The notes below the pieces were generated by a model that did not search any database, was not told the origin of the DNA, and worked only from the letters and a program-made list of their open reading frames with translations. Shown here piece after piece: positions 1 through 6,665 of a stretch of DNA of 10,705 nt. Both the position numbers and the translations under genes were made by a program. The DNA lies in NCBI GenBank assembly GCA_005884985.1, contig VAYK01000052.1:1-10705 (forward strand), written 5' to 3'. Origin of the DNA: Actinomycetota bacterium (GTDB lineage: Bacteria; Actinomycetota; Thermoleophilia; Solirubrobacterales; 70-9). Numbering within the stretch: the first letter of the stretch is position 1; each line of letters starts with the position of its first letter.

Positions 1-1
1 A

Positions 2-682
2 ATGCGCGTCCTGATCGTTGAAGACCACGTCGAGATGGCCGGCCTGATCAGGCGTGGCCTGCGCAAGGAAGGCATGGCCGCGGACGTGGCGGCAAATGGC
101 GAGGACGCCCTTCGGCGAGCCGAGGCCACCGAGTACGACGCGATCGTCCTCGACCTGATGCTGCCGGGAGTCGACGGCCTTGAGGTCTGTCGCCGTCTGC
201 GACACGTTGGCGTCTGGACCCCGGTGCTGATGCTCACGGCCCGCGACGCCGTTCGGGACCGGGTCGCGGGCCTCGATGGCGGCGCCGACGACTACCTGAC
301 CAAGCCATTCTCGTACGCCGAGCTCCTGGCCCGCCTGCGCGCCCTGGTGCGGCGCGGCCCGGTCGAGCGACCGCCGGAGCTTCGAGTAGGGGACCTCCGC
401 CTCGACCCGGCGCGGCGCCAGGTGTGGCGTGGTGAGGCCGAGATCCGGCTGTCGCCCAAGGAGTTCTCGATCCTGGAGACCTTCATGCGCCGGCCGGGCG
501 AGGTTCTGTCCCGCTTCCAGCTCCTGGAGCACGCCTGGGACTACGACTACGAGAACCGCTCCAACGTCGTCGACTCCTACATCCGTCTCCTGCGTCGCAA
601 GATCGACCGGCCCTTCGGAGTCGAGACGATCGAGACGGTGCGCGGCGTCGGCTATCGCCTCAGAGAGAAGGGGACGCGCTGA
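2..682 (+). CDS. OmpR/PhoB-family response regulator
   Basis: This 226-residue protein is a complete two-domain DNA-binding response regulator. The receiver domain (about residues 1-116) shows the acidic pair E7/D8, the phosphoacceptor D51 in VLDLMLP, T79 in MLTA and K101 in TKPF. The C-terminal winged helix (about 127-222) ends in the typical TVRGVGYRL. The family is phosphorylated by a partner kinase and then binds DNA as a dimer. The ATG sits at base 2, so the ribosome binding site and promoter lie outside the window; the N-terminus MRVLIVEDH is normal for the family, so the gene is probably complete. The histidine kinase gene follows with overlap, which makes it the obvious partner. Its regulon cannot be told from the sequence. 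Confidence 0.96.
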   Translation: MRVLIVEDHVEMAGLIRRGLRKEGMAADVAANGEDALRRAEATEYDAIVLDLMLPGVDGLEVCRRLRHVGVWTPVLMLTARDAVRDRVAGLDGGADDYLTKPFSYAELLARLRALVRRGPVERPPELRVGDLRLDPARRQVWRGEAEIRLSPKEFSILETFMRRPGEVLSRFQLLEHAWDYDYENRSNVVDSYIRLLRRKIDRPFGVETIETVRGVGYRLREKGTR

Positions 683-2061
683 ATCGTCTGCCGATCAGGC
701 TGCGGGTCACCCTGGTCTTCGCGGGGATCATGGCCGTCGTGCTGGTCGGGACCGGGCTGTTCCTCCGCCTTCGCTTGGAGGCGAACCTCGACCAGTCGAC
801 CGACCGGGACCTCCATTCGCGCGCCGGTGACCTCATCTCGGTGATCAAGGCCGGCGAGTTCCGGCTCGGTGAACCAGTCCAAAGCGTCCTGTCCGCGCAG
901 GGCGCGAGCTTTGCCCAGGTCTTGACATGGCGGGGTGGGCTCTTCGATGCTCAGGTCCAGCGAAAAAAGACCGGCCCACCCGTCCTCGGTCGGGCCGAAG
1001 TCGATCGGGCACGGCAAGGGCCGCTCTTCGTGGAGCACTCCGGCGCTCAGACACGCGGCGGCGAGCCGGTTCGCCTGCTGGCCACCCCGATCGGGTTCGA
1101 GCGACACCGGCTGATCGTGGTGGTCGGAGCATCGCTCTCAGCTCGCCGCGACGCCCTGCACAGCCTGACCACCCTGCTGCTGATCGGTGGGCCGGTGGCG
1201 CTTTTGCTCGCCTCGCTGGCCGCCTACGGCACCGTGAGGGCGGCGCTTCGCCCCGTCGAGAGGATGCGCAGGCGCGCCGGCGAGATCTCGGCCGCCGAAG
1301 CCGAGCAGCGCCTCCCGCTTCCGCCGGCCCAGGACGAGCTTCGCCGCCTGGGCGAGACCCTGAATCGAATGCTCGATCGGCTCCAAGCCGCTGTCGAGCG
1401 TGAGCGAGCCTTCGTCGACGATGCCTGTCATGAGCTCCGCACCCCGCTGGCTCTCCACAGGGCGGAGCTCGAGCTGGCCCTGCGCTACGGGGAGAGCTCG
1501 GAGGAGCTACGGGAAGCGATTGCGTCGGCGATCGAGGAGGCCGATCGCATCTCGCAGCTGGCCGAGGACCTCCTCGTTCTCGCTCGCTCCGACCAGGGCG
1601 GGCTCTCGATCGAGGCTGAGCGGGTCGAGGTCCGCGATGTGTTCGCTGCCGTCCGCAGCCGCCTCGGCGGCCCCGCCCGCGACGCCGGTCGATCGCTGGT
1701 CGCCGACGATCCCGACGGCCTGGTCATAGAGGCCGATCGTGCCCGCGTGGAGCAGGCCCTCGCCAACCTGGTCGAAAACGGGCTGCGCCACGCGGACGGT
1801 CAGGTCCGCCTCTGGGCCCGCGCGACCGACGATGGCGTGGAGCTTCACGTGAGCGACGGTGGTCCCGGCTTCCCGCCCGAGTTCCTTCCGCATGCCTTCG
1901 AGCGCTTCAGGCGGGCCGATACCGCGAGGTCGGATGCCGGAACCGGCCTCGGGCTCGCGATCGTCGACGCGATCGCCCAGGCTCATAGCGGACAGGCCGT
2001 GGCGCGAAACACACCCGGGGGCGGCGCGGACGTCTGGATTGAGCTGGGTCGGGCGGGTTGA
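679..2061 (+). CDS. Two-component sensor histidine kinase (HAMP-HisKA-HATPase)
   Basis: Membrane sensor kinase, presumed to phosphorylate the preceding regulator. Numbering from CTG at 679 (460 residues): membrane segment about 10-30, extracytoplasmic sensor of about 110 residues with no recognised fold, second membrane segment about 162-184, HAMP about 187-237, H-box with H251 in CHELRTPL, N-box with N367 in NLVENGLRHA, G1 box DGGPG (393-397) and G2 box GTGLGLAI (421-428). The first ATG is at 730, but it would fall inside the first membrane segment and drop the basic stretch LNRLPIRLR. The CTG at 679 overlaps the regulator's TGA (CTGA) and has GAGAAGGGG just upstream, so I prefer it. CTG is a rare start, so the exact start is uncertain; gene identity is not. 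Confidence 0.93.
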   Translation: MNRLPIRLRVTLVFAGIMAVVLVGTGLFLRLRLEANLDQSTDRDLHSRAGDLISVIKAGEFRLGEPVQSVLSAQGASFAQVLTWRGGLFDAQVQRKKTGPPVLGRAEVDRARQGPLFVEHSGAQTRGGEPVRLLATPIGFERHRLIVVVGASLSARRDALHSLTTLLLIGGPVALLLASLAAYGTVRAALRPVERMRRRAGEISAAEAEQRLPLPPAQDELRRLGETLNRMLDRLQAAVERERAFVDDACHELRTPLALHRAELELALRYGESSEELREAIASAIEEADRISQLAEDLLVLARSDQGGLSIEAERVEVRDVFAAVRSRLGGPARDAGRSLVADDPDGLVIEADRARVEQALANLVENGLRHADGQVRLWARATDDGVELHVSDGGPGFPPEFLPHAFERFRRADTARSDAGTGLGLAIVDAIAQAHSGQAVARNTPGGGADVWIELGRAG

Positions 2062-2077
2062 TCGCCGGCCGCGGCCC

Positions 2078-2446
2078 TCAGCCGGGGGCTGGGTCGATCT
2101 TCGCCAGCGCCTCCTCGAGCGAATCGGCCACCGGGAATGCCCGCTCCAGCTCGAACAGCGTCAGGGTGAGGCGCAGCGGCTGCTCCCGCGTCACGTAGAG
2201 GGAGAGGTCTTGCCCGCGCGAGCGCAGCCGCTCGGAGAGGTCGAGGAGCATCTGGATGCCGGCGCTGTCGAGGTAGCGGGTCCGCGACAGGTCGAGGACC
2301 AGCCCCATGAGGTGGTTGGTGAGCAGGCGAGAAATGCCATCGCGCACGCCTGCGGCGTTGGCGGCGTCGACATCGCCCTCGATCCTGACGATCACGGTCG
2401 AGCCTTTGGTCTCGTGCTCGACCCGCGGGACTTCGCCGCCGTTCAA
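2078..2446 (-). CDS. STAS-domain anti-sigma factor antagonist (RsbV/SpoIIAA-like)
   Basis: A single STAS domain fills this 122-residue protein. The hallmark DSAG motif is at 60-63, with S61 the expected phosphorylation site, preceded by the β-strand GLVLDLSRTRYL. In this family the unphosphorylated form binds an anti-sigma kinase and frees a sigma factor; a PP2C phosphatase reactivates it. The start is a TTG that overlaps the TGA stop of the upstream phosphatase/kinase gene (TTGA), with AGGGG about 10 nt upstream, so the two are translationally coupled and very probably work together. The N-terminal 14 residues are not part of the fold. The cognate sigma factor is not in the window, so the target could equally be another partner-switched protein. 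Confidence 0.93.
   Translation of the reverse strand: MNGGEVPRVEHETKGSTVIVRIEGDVDAANAAGVRDGISRLLTNHLMGLVLDLSRTRYLDSAGIQMLLDLSERLRSRGQDLSLYVTREQPLRLTLTLFELERAFPVADSLEEALAKIDPAPG
2079..2091. terminator. Possible bidirectional terminator hairpin between convergent genes
   Basis: The kinase gene (plus) and the STAS gene (minus) converge with only 16 nt between their stops. CAGCC-GGG-GGCTG (5-bp stem, 3-nt loop) lies at this junction and overlaps the STAS stop codon. Just left of it, at about 2064-2076, is a GC-rich stretch (GCCGGCCGCGGCC). There is no U-tract on either strand, so the evidence is only position and a short stem. Confidence 0.3.
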
Positions 2447-4995
2447 GTCCCGTTACCCCTACCGACCGTGCGCTCCATGCGGATCGTAGTTCCCTCCTGC
2501 GATCGCTCGACGTCGACGCGGTCCATGAAGTAGTTCATGAGTGTGAGGCCTCGGCCGCGGTCATGGCCGCGCGGGCGACGCCACTGGCCATGGTCGTGCA
2601 CCGTGACGACTATGCGAGGGCCTTGCTTCCGGGCCTCGATCTCGATCGATCCAGCTTGCGTTGGCGCGTAGGCATGCTCGGATGCGTTGGCACAGGCCTC
2701 GTTGCAGGCGGCGACGATCTGCCATCCGTCGCGCAGGTCGATCCGCTGATCGGCCAACCAGGCCTCCACGGCGCGGCGGATCGGCGCCAGGGCCGAGGGC
2801 TCTGCCGGCACGGTCAGCTCGAGTGGCTGGTCTGCCGTCTTGGCAACGCGCATCAGCAGCAGTGCGACGTCGTCCTCTGACCCGGTCTGGGTCAGCGCAT
2901 GGAGAACGAAATCTAAGCAAGGTTCCGGCTCGGCGGGCGCAGTTCGCAGGGCCCGCTTCAGCTTCTCGAGCCCAGGCTTGATGCCCTCCCCGCGCCTCTC
3001 GACCAAGCCATCGGTGTACATGAGGATCAGGCTGCCTGGCTCGATCTGGATCGTGGTTGTCGGGCAAGGTCCCTGCCTGACCCCGATCGGCAGCGAGCCC
3101 TGGATGGCGAGCTCGGTGACCTCGCCGTTCGGCCCCCGGATGAGGGGTGGTGGATGTCCGGCCCGGACACATTCGGCTTCGCGCTTCCGCAGGTCGAATG
3201 AGATGTGAACCAGGGTCGCCATCTCGGAGCTCTCGAAGGTTCGCGCCAGCCGATTCAGCCGTCCAACGGCCTCCTGTGGCGAGCAGCCATCGAGGACATA
3301 AGCGCGCAACGCGTTTCGCAGTTGCCCCATCACGGACGCGGCGCGTATGCCACGCCCGGCTACGTCGCCGACGACGAGATGGAGCCGCCCATCGGCGAGG
3401 TCGATAGTGTCGTACCAATCACCGCCGACATCGGCCCCCACGCCGGCAGGCAGATAGCGGGCGGCCAGCTGCAGGCCTGGGAGGCGGGGCAGATCGCGTG
3501 GGAGGAGGCTGCGCTGCAGCGTGACGGCCGCCTGATGCTCCCGCGCGTAGAGCATCGCGTTCTCAACCGCTAACCCAGCCCGACGGGCCAAGTCCTCGGC
3601 TACCTCGAGGTCGTCCGAGGTGAATCTCCGCCCGGACTCGGCGGCCACCAGGGTGAGCGCTCCCAGGGTTCGTCCGCGAGCCCTAAGCGGAACCACCATC
3701 GCCGAGACGAGACCTAGGCCGCGAATGATCTCGAGCGCCTCATCTTCGGGCGCCGCCGCTGCCAACAGCTCCTCGGTGATCGCTGGATGGAGCTCCGACC
3801 TGCCCGATCGAATCACGGCCGGGGCCGCAACCGGCGCATCGGGGTCGGCCGGGTGACGCCGCTGAAGCTCGCGGGCCAGCTCGACCTTTGCCGGATTTGC
3901 GTGCGCTACCGCGACCGCCTTGATCTCTCCGTCGGAGAGCAGGTCCACGGCGCACCAGTCGGCCAGACGAGGGACGGCGAAGGTGGCCAGCTGCTGGAGC
4001 GTCGTCTCGACATCCAGGGACTGAGCGAGCAGCTCGCTGGCCCGGGCGAGGAAGTCCAGCTTCTGGCGGGTCCGTTGCTCGGCGGCGTGAAGCCGGGCCC
4101 GATCGAGCGCGTAGGCAGCCTGCTGAACGATCGCCTCCAGGAACGCGCGCTCGTCAGGCTCGAAGCTGCGGGCTTCGCGAAAGCTCAGCGAGATGGCGCC
4201 GAAGACCCTGCCGTGCGCCCGGAGTGGGACAACGGCACGGGAGCGAAACTTGATCTCGGCTCCGGCAAGGGCCGGGTAGCGGCTGACGAGCTCTTCCTGG
4301 CCAACCACCCAAGCCGGCGTTCCGGTCCGTACGACCTCGGACATCGGAAGCGCCGCCTTCACCGCGAACGTCTCCCAGCTCGCTAGGCTGGTATGGGAGT
4401 AGCCGGAATAGCCGGCCACCCTGATCGTGTCGCCGCCTTCGTCGAGCAGCCCGACCGCTCCCGCGTGGGCATTCAGCGCCGCTAGTGCCTCGCGCAGGGC
4501 GACGTTCACCACCTCCTCCGGAGCGACGGCCTTCGCCAGCTCGGTGGTCAGATGCTGCAGGCGAGCAGCGCGATCGGCGGCACGGCGGCGACCGCTGACG
4601 TCGCGCGCGATCACCGAGGCGCCGCTAATCGATCCGTCGGGCTCGGAGATCGGCGACACGGAGAGGGAGACGGCTACCAGGGTCCCGTCCTTGCGCAGGC
4701 GCTCCGTGTCGTATTGACCGACACGTTGGCCGTCGAGCACCCGCCGGAGGATGTCCCGCTCCTCGCCGGCGCGATGCTCGGGAATCAGGATGGAGATCGG
4801 CTGACCTATCGCCTCCTCCGCCGGATAGCCGTAGAGCGCGGCCGCCGCGGGATTCCAGCTCCTGATCACAAGGTTCCGGTCGTTGCTCAGGATGGCGTCT
4901 TCAGAGGACTCGACGATGGCCTCGAAGTAGCCAGCTCCGGGGCCCGAACGGTTCGATGGCGTCGTCGCGGTGTCTGCGGCTTGCCTTCTGGGCAT
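2443..4995 (-). CDS. PAS-GAF-GAF-PP2C(SpoIIE)-HATPase signalling protein
   Basis: A soluble 850-residue sensor with five domains: PAS about 20-137, GAF about 147-303, second GAF about 312-483, SpoIIE/RsbU-type PP2C phosphatase about 488-718 and an RsbW-like HATPase_c about 724-845. Phosphatase motifs are visible: GGDWYD (524-529), GDVAGRG (543-549, metal ligand D544), GHPPP (613-617), YTDGLVE (660-666) and EDDVALL (708-714). The kinase end shows the N-box NEACANASEHAY (765-776), DHGQW (801-805) and GRGLTLM (814-820). By family precedent the PP2C removes, and the HATPase adds, the phosphate on a STAS serine; the STAS gene overlaps its 3' end by 4 nt. The sensor domains have no visible cofactor signature that I can assign. 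The ATG at 4995 lacks a strong ribosome binding site. The F420-type gene ends 45 nt upstream on the same strand. Confidence 0.93.
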   Translation of the reverse strand: MPRRQAADTATTPSNRSGPGAGYFEAIVESSEDAILSNDRNLVIRSWNPAAAALYGYPAEEAIGQPISILIPEHRAGEERDILRRVLDGQRVGQYDTERLRKDGTLVAVSLSVSPISEPDGSISGASVIARDVSGRRRAADRAARLQHLTTELAKAVAPEEVVNVALREALAALNAHAGAVGLLDEGGDTIRVAGYSGYSHTSLASWETFAVKAALPMSEVVRTGTPAWVVGQEELVSRYPALAGAEIKFRSRAVVPLRAHGRVFGAISLSFREARSFEPDERAFLEAIVQQAAYALDRARLHAAEQRTRQKLDFLARASELLAQSLDVETTLQQLATFAVPRLADWCAVDLLSDGEIKAVAVAHANPAKVELARELQRRHPADPDAPVAAPAVIRSGRSELHPAITEELLAAAAPEDEALEIIRGLGLVSAMVVPLRARGRTLGALTLVAAESGRRFTSDDLEVAEDLARRAGLAVENAMLYAREHQAAVTLQRSLLPRDLPRLPGLQLAARYLPAGVGADVGGDWYDTIDLADGRLHLVVGDVAGRGIRAASVMGQLRNALRAYVLDGCSPQEAVGRLNRLARTFESSEMATLVHISFDLRKREAECVRAGHPPPLIRGPNGEVTELAIQGSLPIGVRQGPCPTTTIQIEPGSLILMYTDGLVERRGEGIKPGLEKLKRALRTAPAEPEPCLDFVLHALTQTGSEDDVALLLMRVAKTADQPLELTVPAEPSALAPIRRAVEAWLADQRIDLRDGWQIVAACNEACANASEHAYAPTQAGSIEIEARKQGPRIVVTVHDHGQWRRPRGHDRGRGLTLMNYFMDRVDVERSQEGTTIRMERTVGRGNGT

Positions 4996-5007
4996 CGCCG
5001 CGCCATA

Positions 5008-5021
5008 TTCGCACGCGAACG
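5008..5021. promoter_or_regulatory. Palindrome copy 2 (TTCGCACGCGAACG) upstream of the phosphatase gene
   Basis: TTCGC-AC-GCGAA is a 5-bp-arm dyad that ends 12 nt before the ATG of the PAS-GAF-PP2C gene. It matches the element at 5499-5512 in 13 of 14 positions, in the same orientation. Position and similarity suggest an operator or a leader hairpin; no regulator can be named. Confidence 0.35.
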
Positions 5022-5040
5022 CCCAGGGATCCGAGGATTA

Positions 5041-5478
5041 TCAGCCTTGTCCGGCGTCCGCGGCCCGCCAGCCGCTCCAGCGCGAGATGCTGACCACGAT
5101 CGCCGGCCCGCTCGGCGGCCGCCGCTGATATTGCTCATAGCGAGCCTCGAGGAGTGCCACCGCACGGGCCTTAAGTGGCTCGGGCGGGGCCACGGTGCGG
5201 GCCACACCGTCGGCGCGCACCCACCACAGCGCAGACCAATCCCCCTCGTCGTAGTGGTCGGCGAGCACGCTGACGCTGGGATTGGCAGCGACGTTCTCGA
5301 GCCGCCGCAGCCGCGTCGTGCGCTTGGGCTTGTGATCGACCGCCGTGTACAGCGTGTCGCCGTCGAGCGCGAACGCAATCGGCACCAGGTGGGGGCGGCC
5401 ATCGGCTCCCACGGTCGCCAGGCGCGCGACCCGCGCCGTCGCAAACAGCGCCCGGGCGGCGGCCTAGTCCATGCTCAT
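5041..5478 (-). pseudogene. PPOX-class F420-dependent oxidoreductase (Rv0121-like) with in-frame TAG at codon 5
   Basis: Family members are small split-barrel flavin/deazaflavin reductases that use F420. From the GTG at 5412 the frame reads GADGRPHLVPIAFALDG, then RLRRLENVAANPSVSVLADHY and WSALWWVRADG, all strongly family-like. Family proteins begin about 20 residues earlier, and that part is present here: ATG at 5478 gives MSMD, then TAG (5466-5464), then AAARALFATARVARLATVG running in frame into GADG. The TAG stands where homologues usually have Glu or a similar residue (GAG to TAG is one change). Either the gene is inactivated, this is a sequence error, or translation starts at GTG 5412 and yields a 123-residue protein without the first strand. 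Restored length would be 145 residues, normal for the family. The gene lies between the SRPBCC and phosphatase genes, same strand. Confidence 0.8.
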
Positions 5479-5490
5479 TCAAGGGAGCAT
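5471..5490. promoter_or_regulatory. Dyad ATGCTC-N8-GAGCAT over the F420-gene start
   Basis: A perfect 6-bp inverted repeat with an 8-nt spacer covers the ATG (5478-5476) of the F420-type gene. It could act as an operator or hide the start codon in a hairpin. The arms are short, so chance is possible. Confidence 0.25.
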
Positions 5491-5498
5491 AGGGTCGG

Positions 5499-5512
5499 TT
5501 CGCGCGCGAACG
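5499..5512. promoter_or_regulatory. Palindrome copy 1 (TTCGCGCGCGAACG) upstream of the F420-type gene
   Basis: With the preceding G it forms the perfect 14-bp palindrome GTTCGCGCGCGAAC (5498-5511). It lies between the SRPBCC stop and the ATG of the F420-type gene, 20 nt before that ATG. It is a near copy of the element at 5008-5021. Besides an operator, it could be a hairpin terminator for the SRPBCC transcript, although no U-tract follows on the minus strand. Confidence 0.35.
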
Positions 5513-5525
5513 GAAAATCGACGAA

Positions 5526-5966
5526 TCAGCTCATGCGGCGCTCGGCCTCGGCCTTCAGCTGGCGAAGCCCAGCCTCGGTCGCCCGGTCGAGCGTCAGCTG
5601 CATCCGCCGGCGGAAGACGCGGGCCACGGGCCCTTCCCACGATTCCGCCGTCGAGACCAACGTCCCGACGCCGGGCGCCTCCAGCCGGTAGACGTGGATC
5701 GCCCTGAGCCCGACCGTCTTGCCGGTCCAGGCGATCAGCCGCGGGCGCTCGACCCGCTGGAGCGTCGAGGTGATCGTGCTCGGGCCAGCCTTCCACCGAA
5801 ACCGCGACCCCTCGGTCAGCTCTCCCTCCATCGACGCCCACTGGACCTCTTGATTCCAGCTCGGCCAGTCCTCGATCGCCGTCAGCACGTCCCAGACCAG
5901 CTCGGGATCGGCGGCCACCTCGATCTCGGCCGAGCTGACCGCCGGTGCACTCTCGTTCACCTTCAC
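5526..5966 (-). CDS. SRPBCC-family (polyketide cyclase/dehydrase-like) protein
   Basis: A 146-residue protein with a START/Bet v1-like fold: SSAEIEVAADPELVWDVLTAIEDWPSW (given here as positions 11-37), WKAGPSTITSTLQRVE (58-73) and the C-terminal helix RRRMQLTLDRATEAGLRQL (119-137) are typical. The fold binds hydrophobic ligands in a cavity; the ligand here is unknown. The start is inferred: GTG at 5966 (reading VKVNESAP), with AGGAG 13 nt upstream, which is rather far; GTG at 5960 is an alternative. The frame is open far upstream, all the way to 6662, only because the neighbouring FMN reductase is frameshifted into it, so an automatic caller may report a false 378-residue fusion. No membrane segment or signal peptide. 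Confidence 0.82.
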   Translation of the reverse strand: MKVNESAPAVSSAEIEVAADPELVWDVLTAIEDWPSWNQEVQWASMEGELTEGSRFRWKAGPSTITSTLQRVERPRLIAWTGKTVGLRAIHVYRLEAPGVGTLVSTAESWEGPVARVFRRRMQLTLDRATEAGLRQLKAEAERRMS

Positions 5967-6082
5967 CGCTGCGAGCAATCTCCTGGCTGGCGACCATAGC
6001 GAGGAAAGTCCTGGCCGACAACGCACGTGATCTCGATCGCAGCCCGCCTGTCGGGCCCTTACCGAGACGGCATTGCCCGAGG

Positions 6083-6122
6083 TGGGCCGAATTTCACGCC
6101 TACGGACGGAAAATTCGGCCCA
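6083..6122. repeat. 12-bp perfect inverted repeat, possible terminator of the FMN reductase transcript
   Basis: TGGGCCGAATTT (6083-6094) and AAATTCGGCCCA (6111-6122) are exact reverse complements with a 16-nt loop. The element begins 16 nt past the FMN reductase stop (6139) and lies in the 172-nt gap before the SRPBCC gene. The position fits a terminator or a processing hairpin, but no U-tract follows on either strand. An operator for the SRPBCC gene is the alternative. Nothing else is recognisable in the 5967-6138 gap. Confidence 0.5.
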
Positions 6123-6138
6123 GCGGGGTGGTTCCGCG

Positions 6139-6662
6139 TCAGGCGGCGGCCGGGTAGCGCTCAGCGGCGGCCTCGACGAGCTCGGCGAGGATCTGGTCCA
6201 GCCGCCGGTGGAGCTCTTGGTCGGCCAGCCCATCGCCGGCGAAGGCCCGTTCGGCGCCGGCGACGGGAAGCTCGACATCCACCACGCGGGCCCCGATCGC
6301 GCCCAGGACCTTGCGAACCTCCGCCTGGGCCCAGACGGCGCCGAACATGCCTGTGCTGGCGCCGATGACCGCCACCGGCTTGTTGCGGAGGAGAGCGCGT
6401 TCTTGAGCTGGCCCGGGATCGACGAGTTGTATTCGGGAGTCGCGATCAGGACCGCGTCGGCGGCGGCAATCGCCTCGCGCAGGCGCCGGGCCCCGTGGGG
6501 AGCGAGGTCGCCCTCATCGTCCTCGTCGTAGGGAGGCACCTGCTTCAGCCCCTCGAAAAGCTCGACCTCGACGGATGGCGGCACGAGCTTCGCCGCCACC
6601 CGCAGAAGCCGGGTGTTGTGGGAATCGCGACGGAGGCTTCCGGAAATCGCCAGCACCCGCAT
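6139..6662 (-). pseudogene. NAD(P)H-dependent FMN reductase, frameshifted
   Basis: Flavodoxin-fold reductase of the NADPH-dependent FMN reductase family. From ATG 6662 the frame reads MRVLAISGSLRRDSHNTRLL (FMN phosphate loop GSLRRDSHN) and later ATPEYNSSIPGQLKNAL up to residue 90 (ending 6393). The homologous sequence then resumes in another frame at 6390: LRNKPVAVIGASTGMFGAVW, ending RYPAAA and stopping at 6139. Family members have roughly 11 residues (a DWxSRP-like segment) between KNAL and LRxKP; here there are none, with two bases (TC) left over. That indicates a small deletion whose length is not a multiple of three. Summed length is 173 residues against about 185 expected. The start is well supported (GGAGGAG 6 nt upstream) and lies 3 nt after the yceI stop, so they form an operon. 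It may be a true pseudogene or an assembly error. Confidence 0.85.
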
Positions 6663-6665
6663 CGC

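Noticed and set aside
5464..5466. TAG read as pyrrolysine or another recoding event
   Set aside because: Nothing in the window supports suppression, all other genes use stops normally, and a point mutation, sequence error or later start explains it more simply.
4552..5691. Plus-strand frame of 379 codons
   Set aside because: It runs antisense to the phosphatase, F420-type and SRPBCC genes, has no recognisable domain, and shows the composition of a GC-rich shadow frame.
6385..6400. Programmed ribosomal frameshift in the FMN reductase
   Set aside because: There is no slippery heptamer and no downstream pseudoknot that I can see, and a conserved segment is missing at the break, which points to a deletion.
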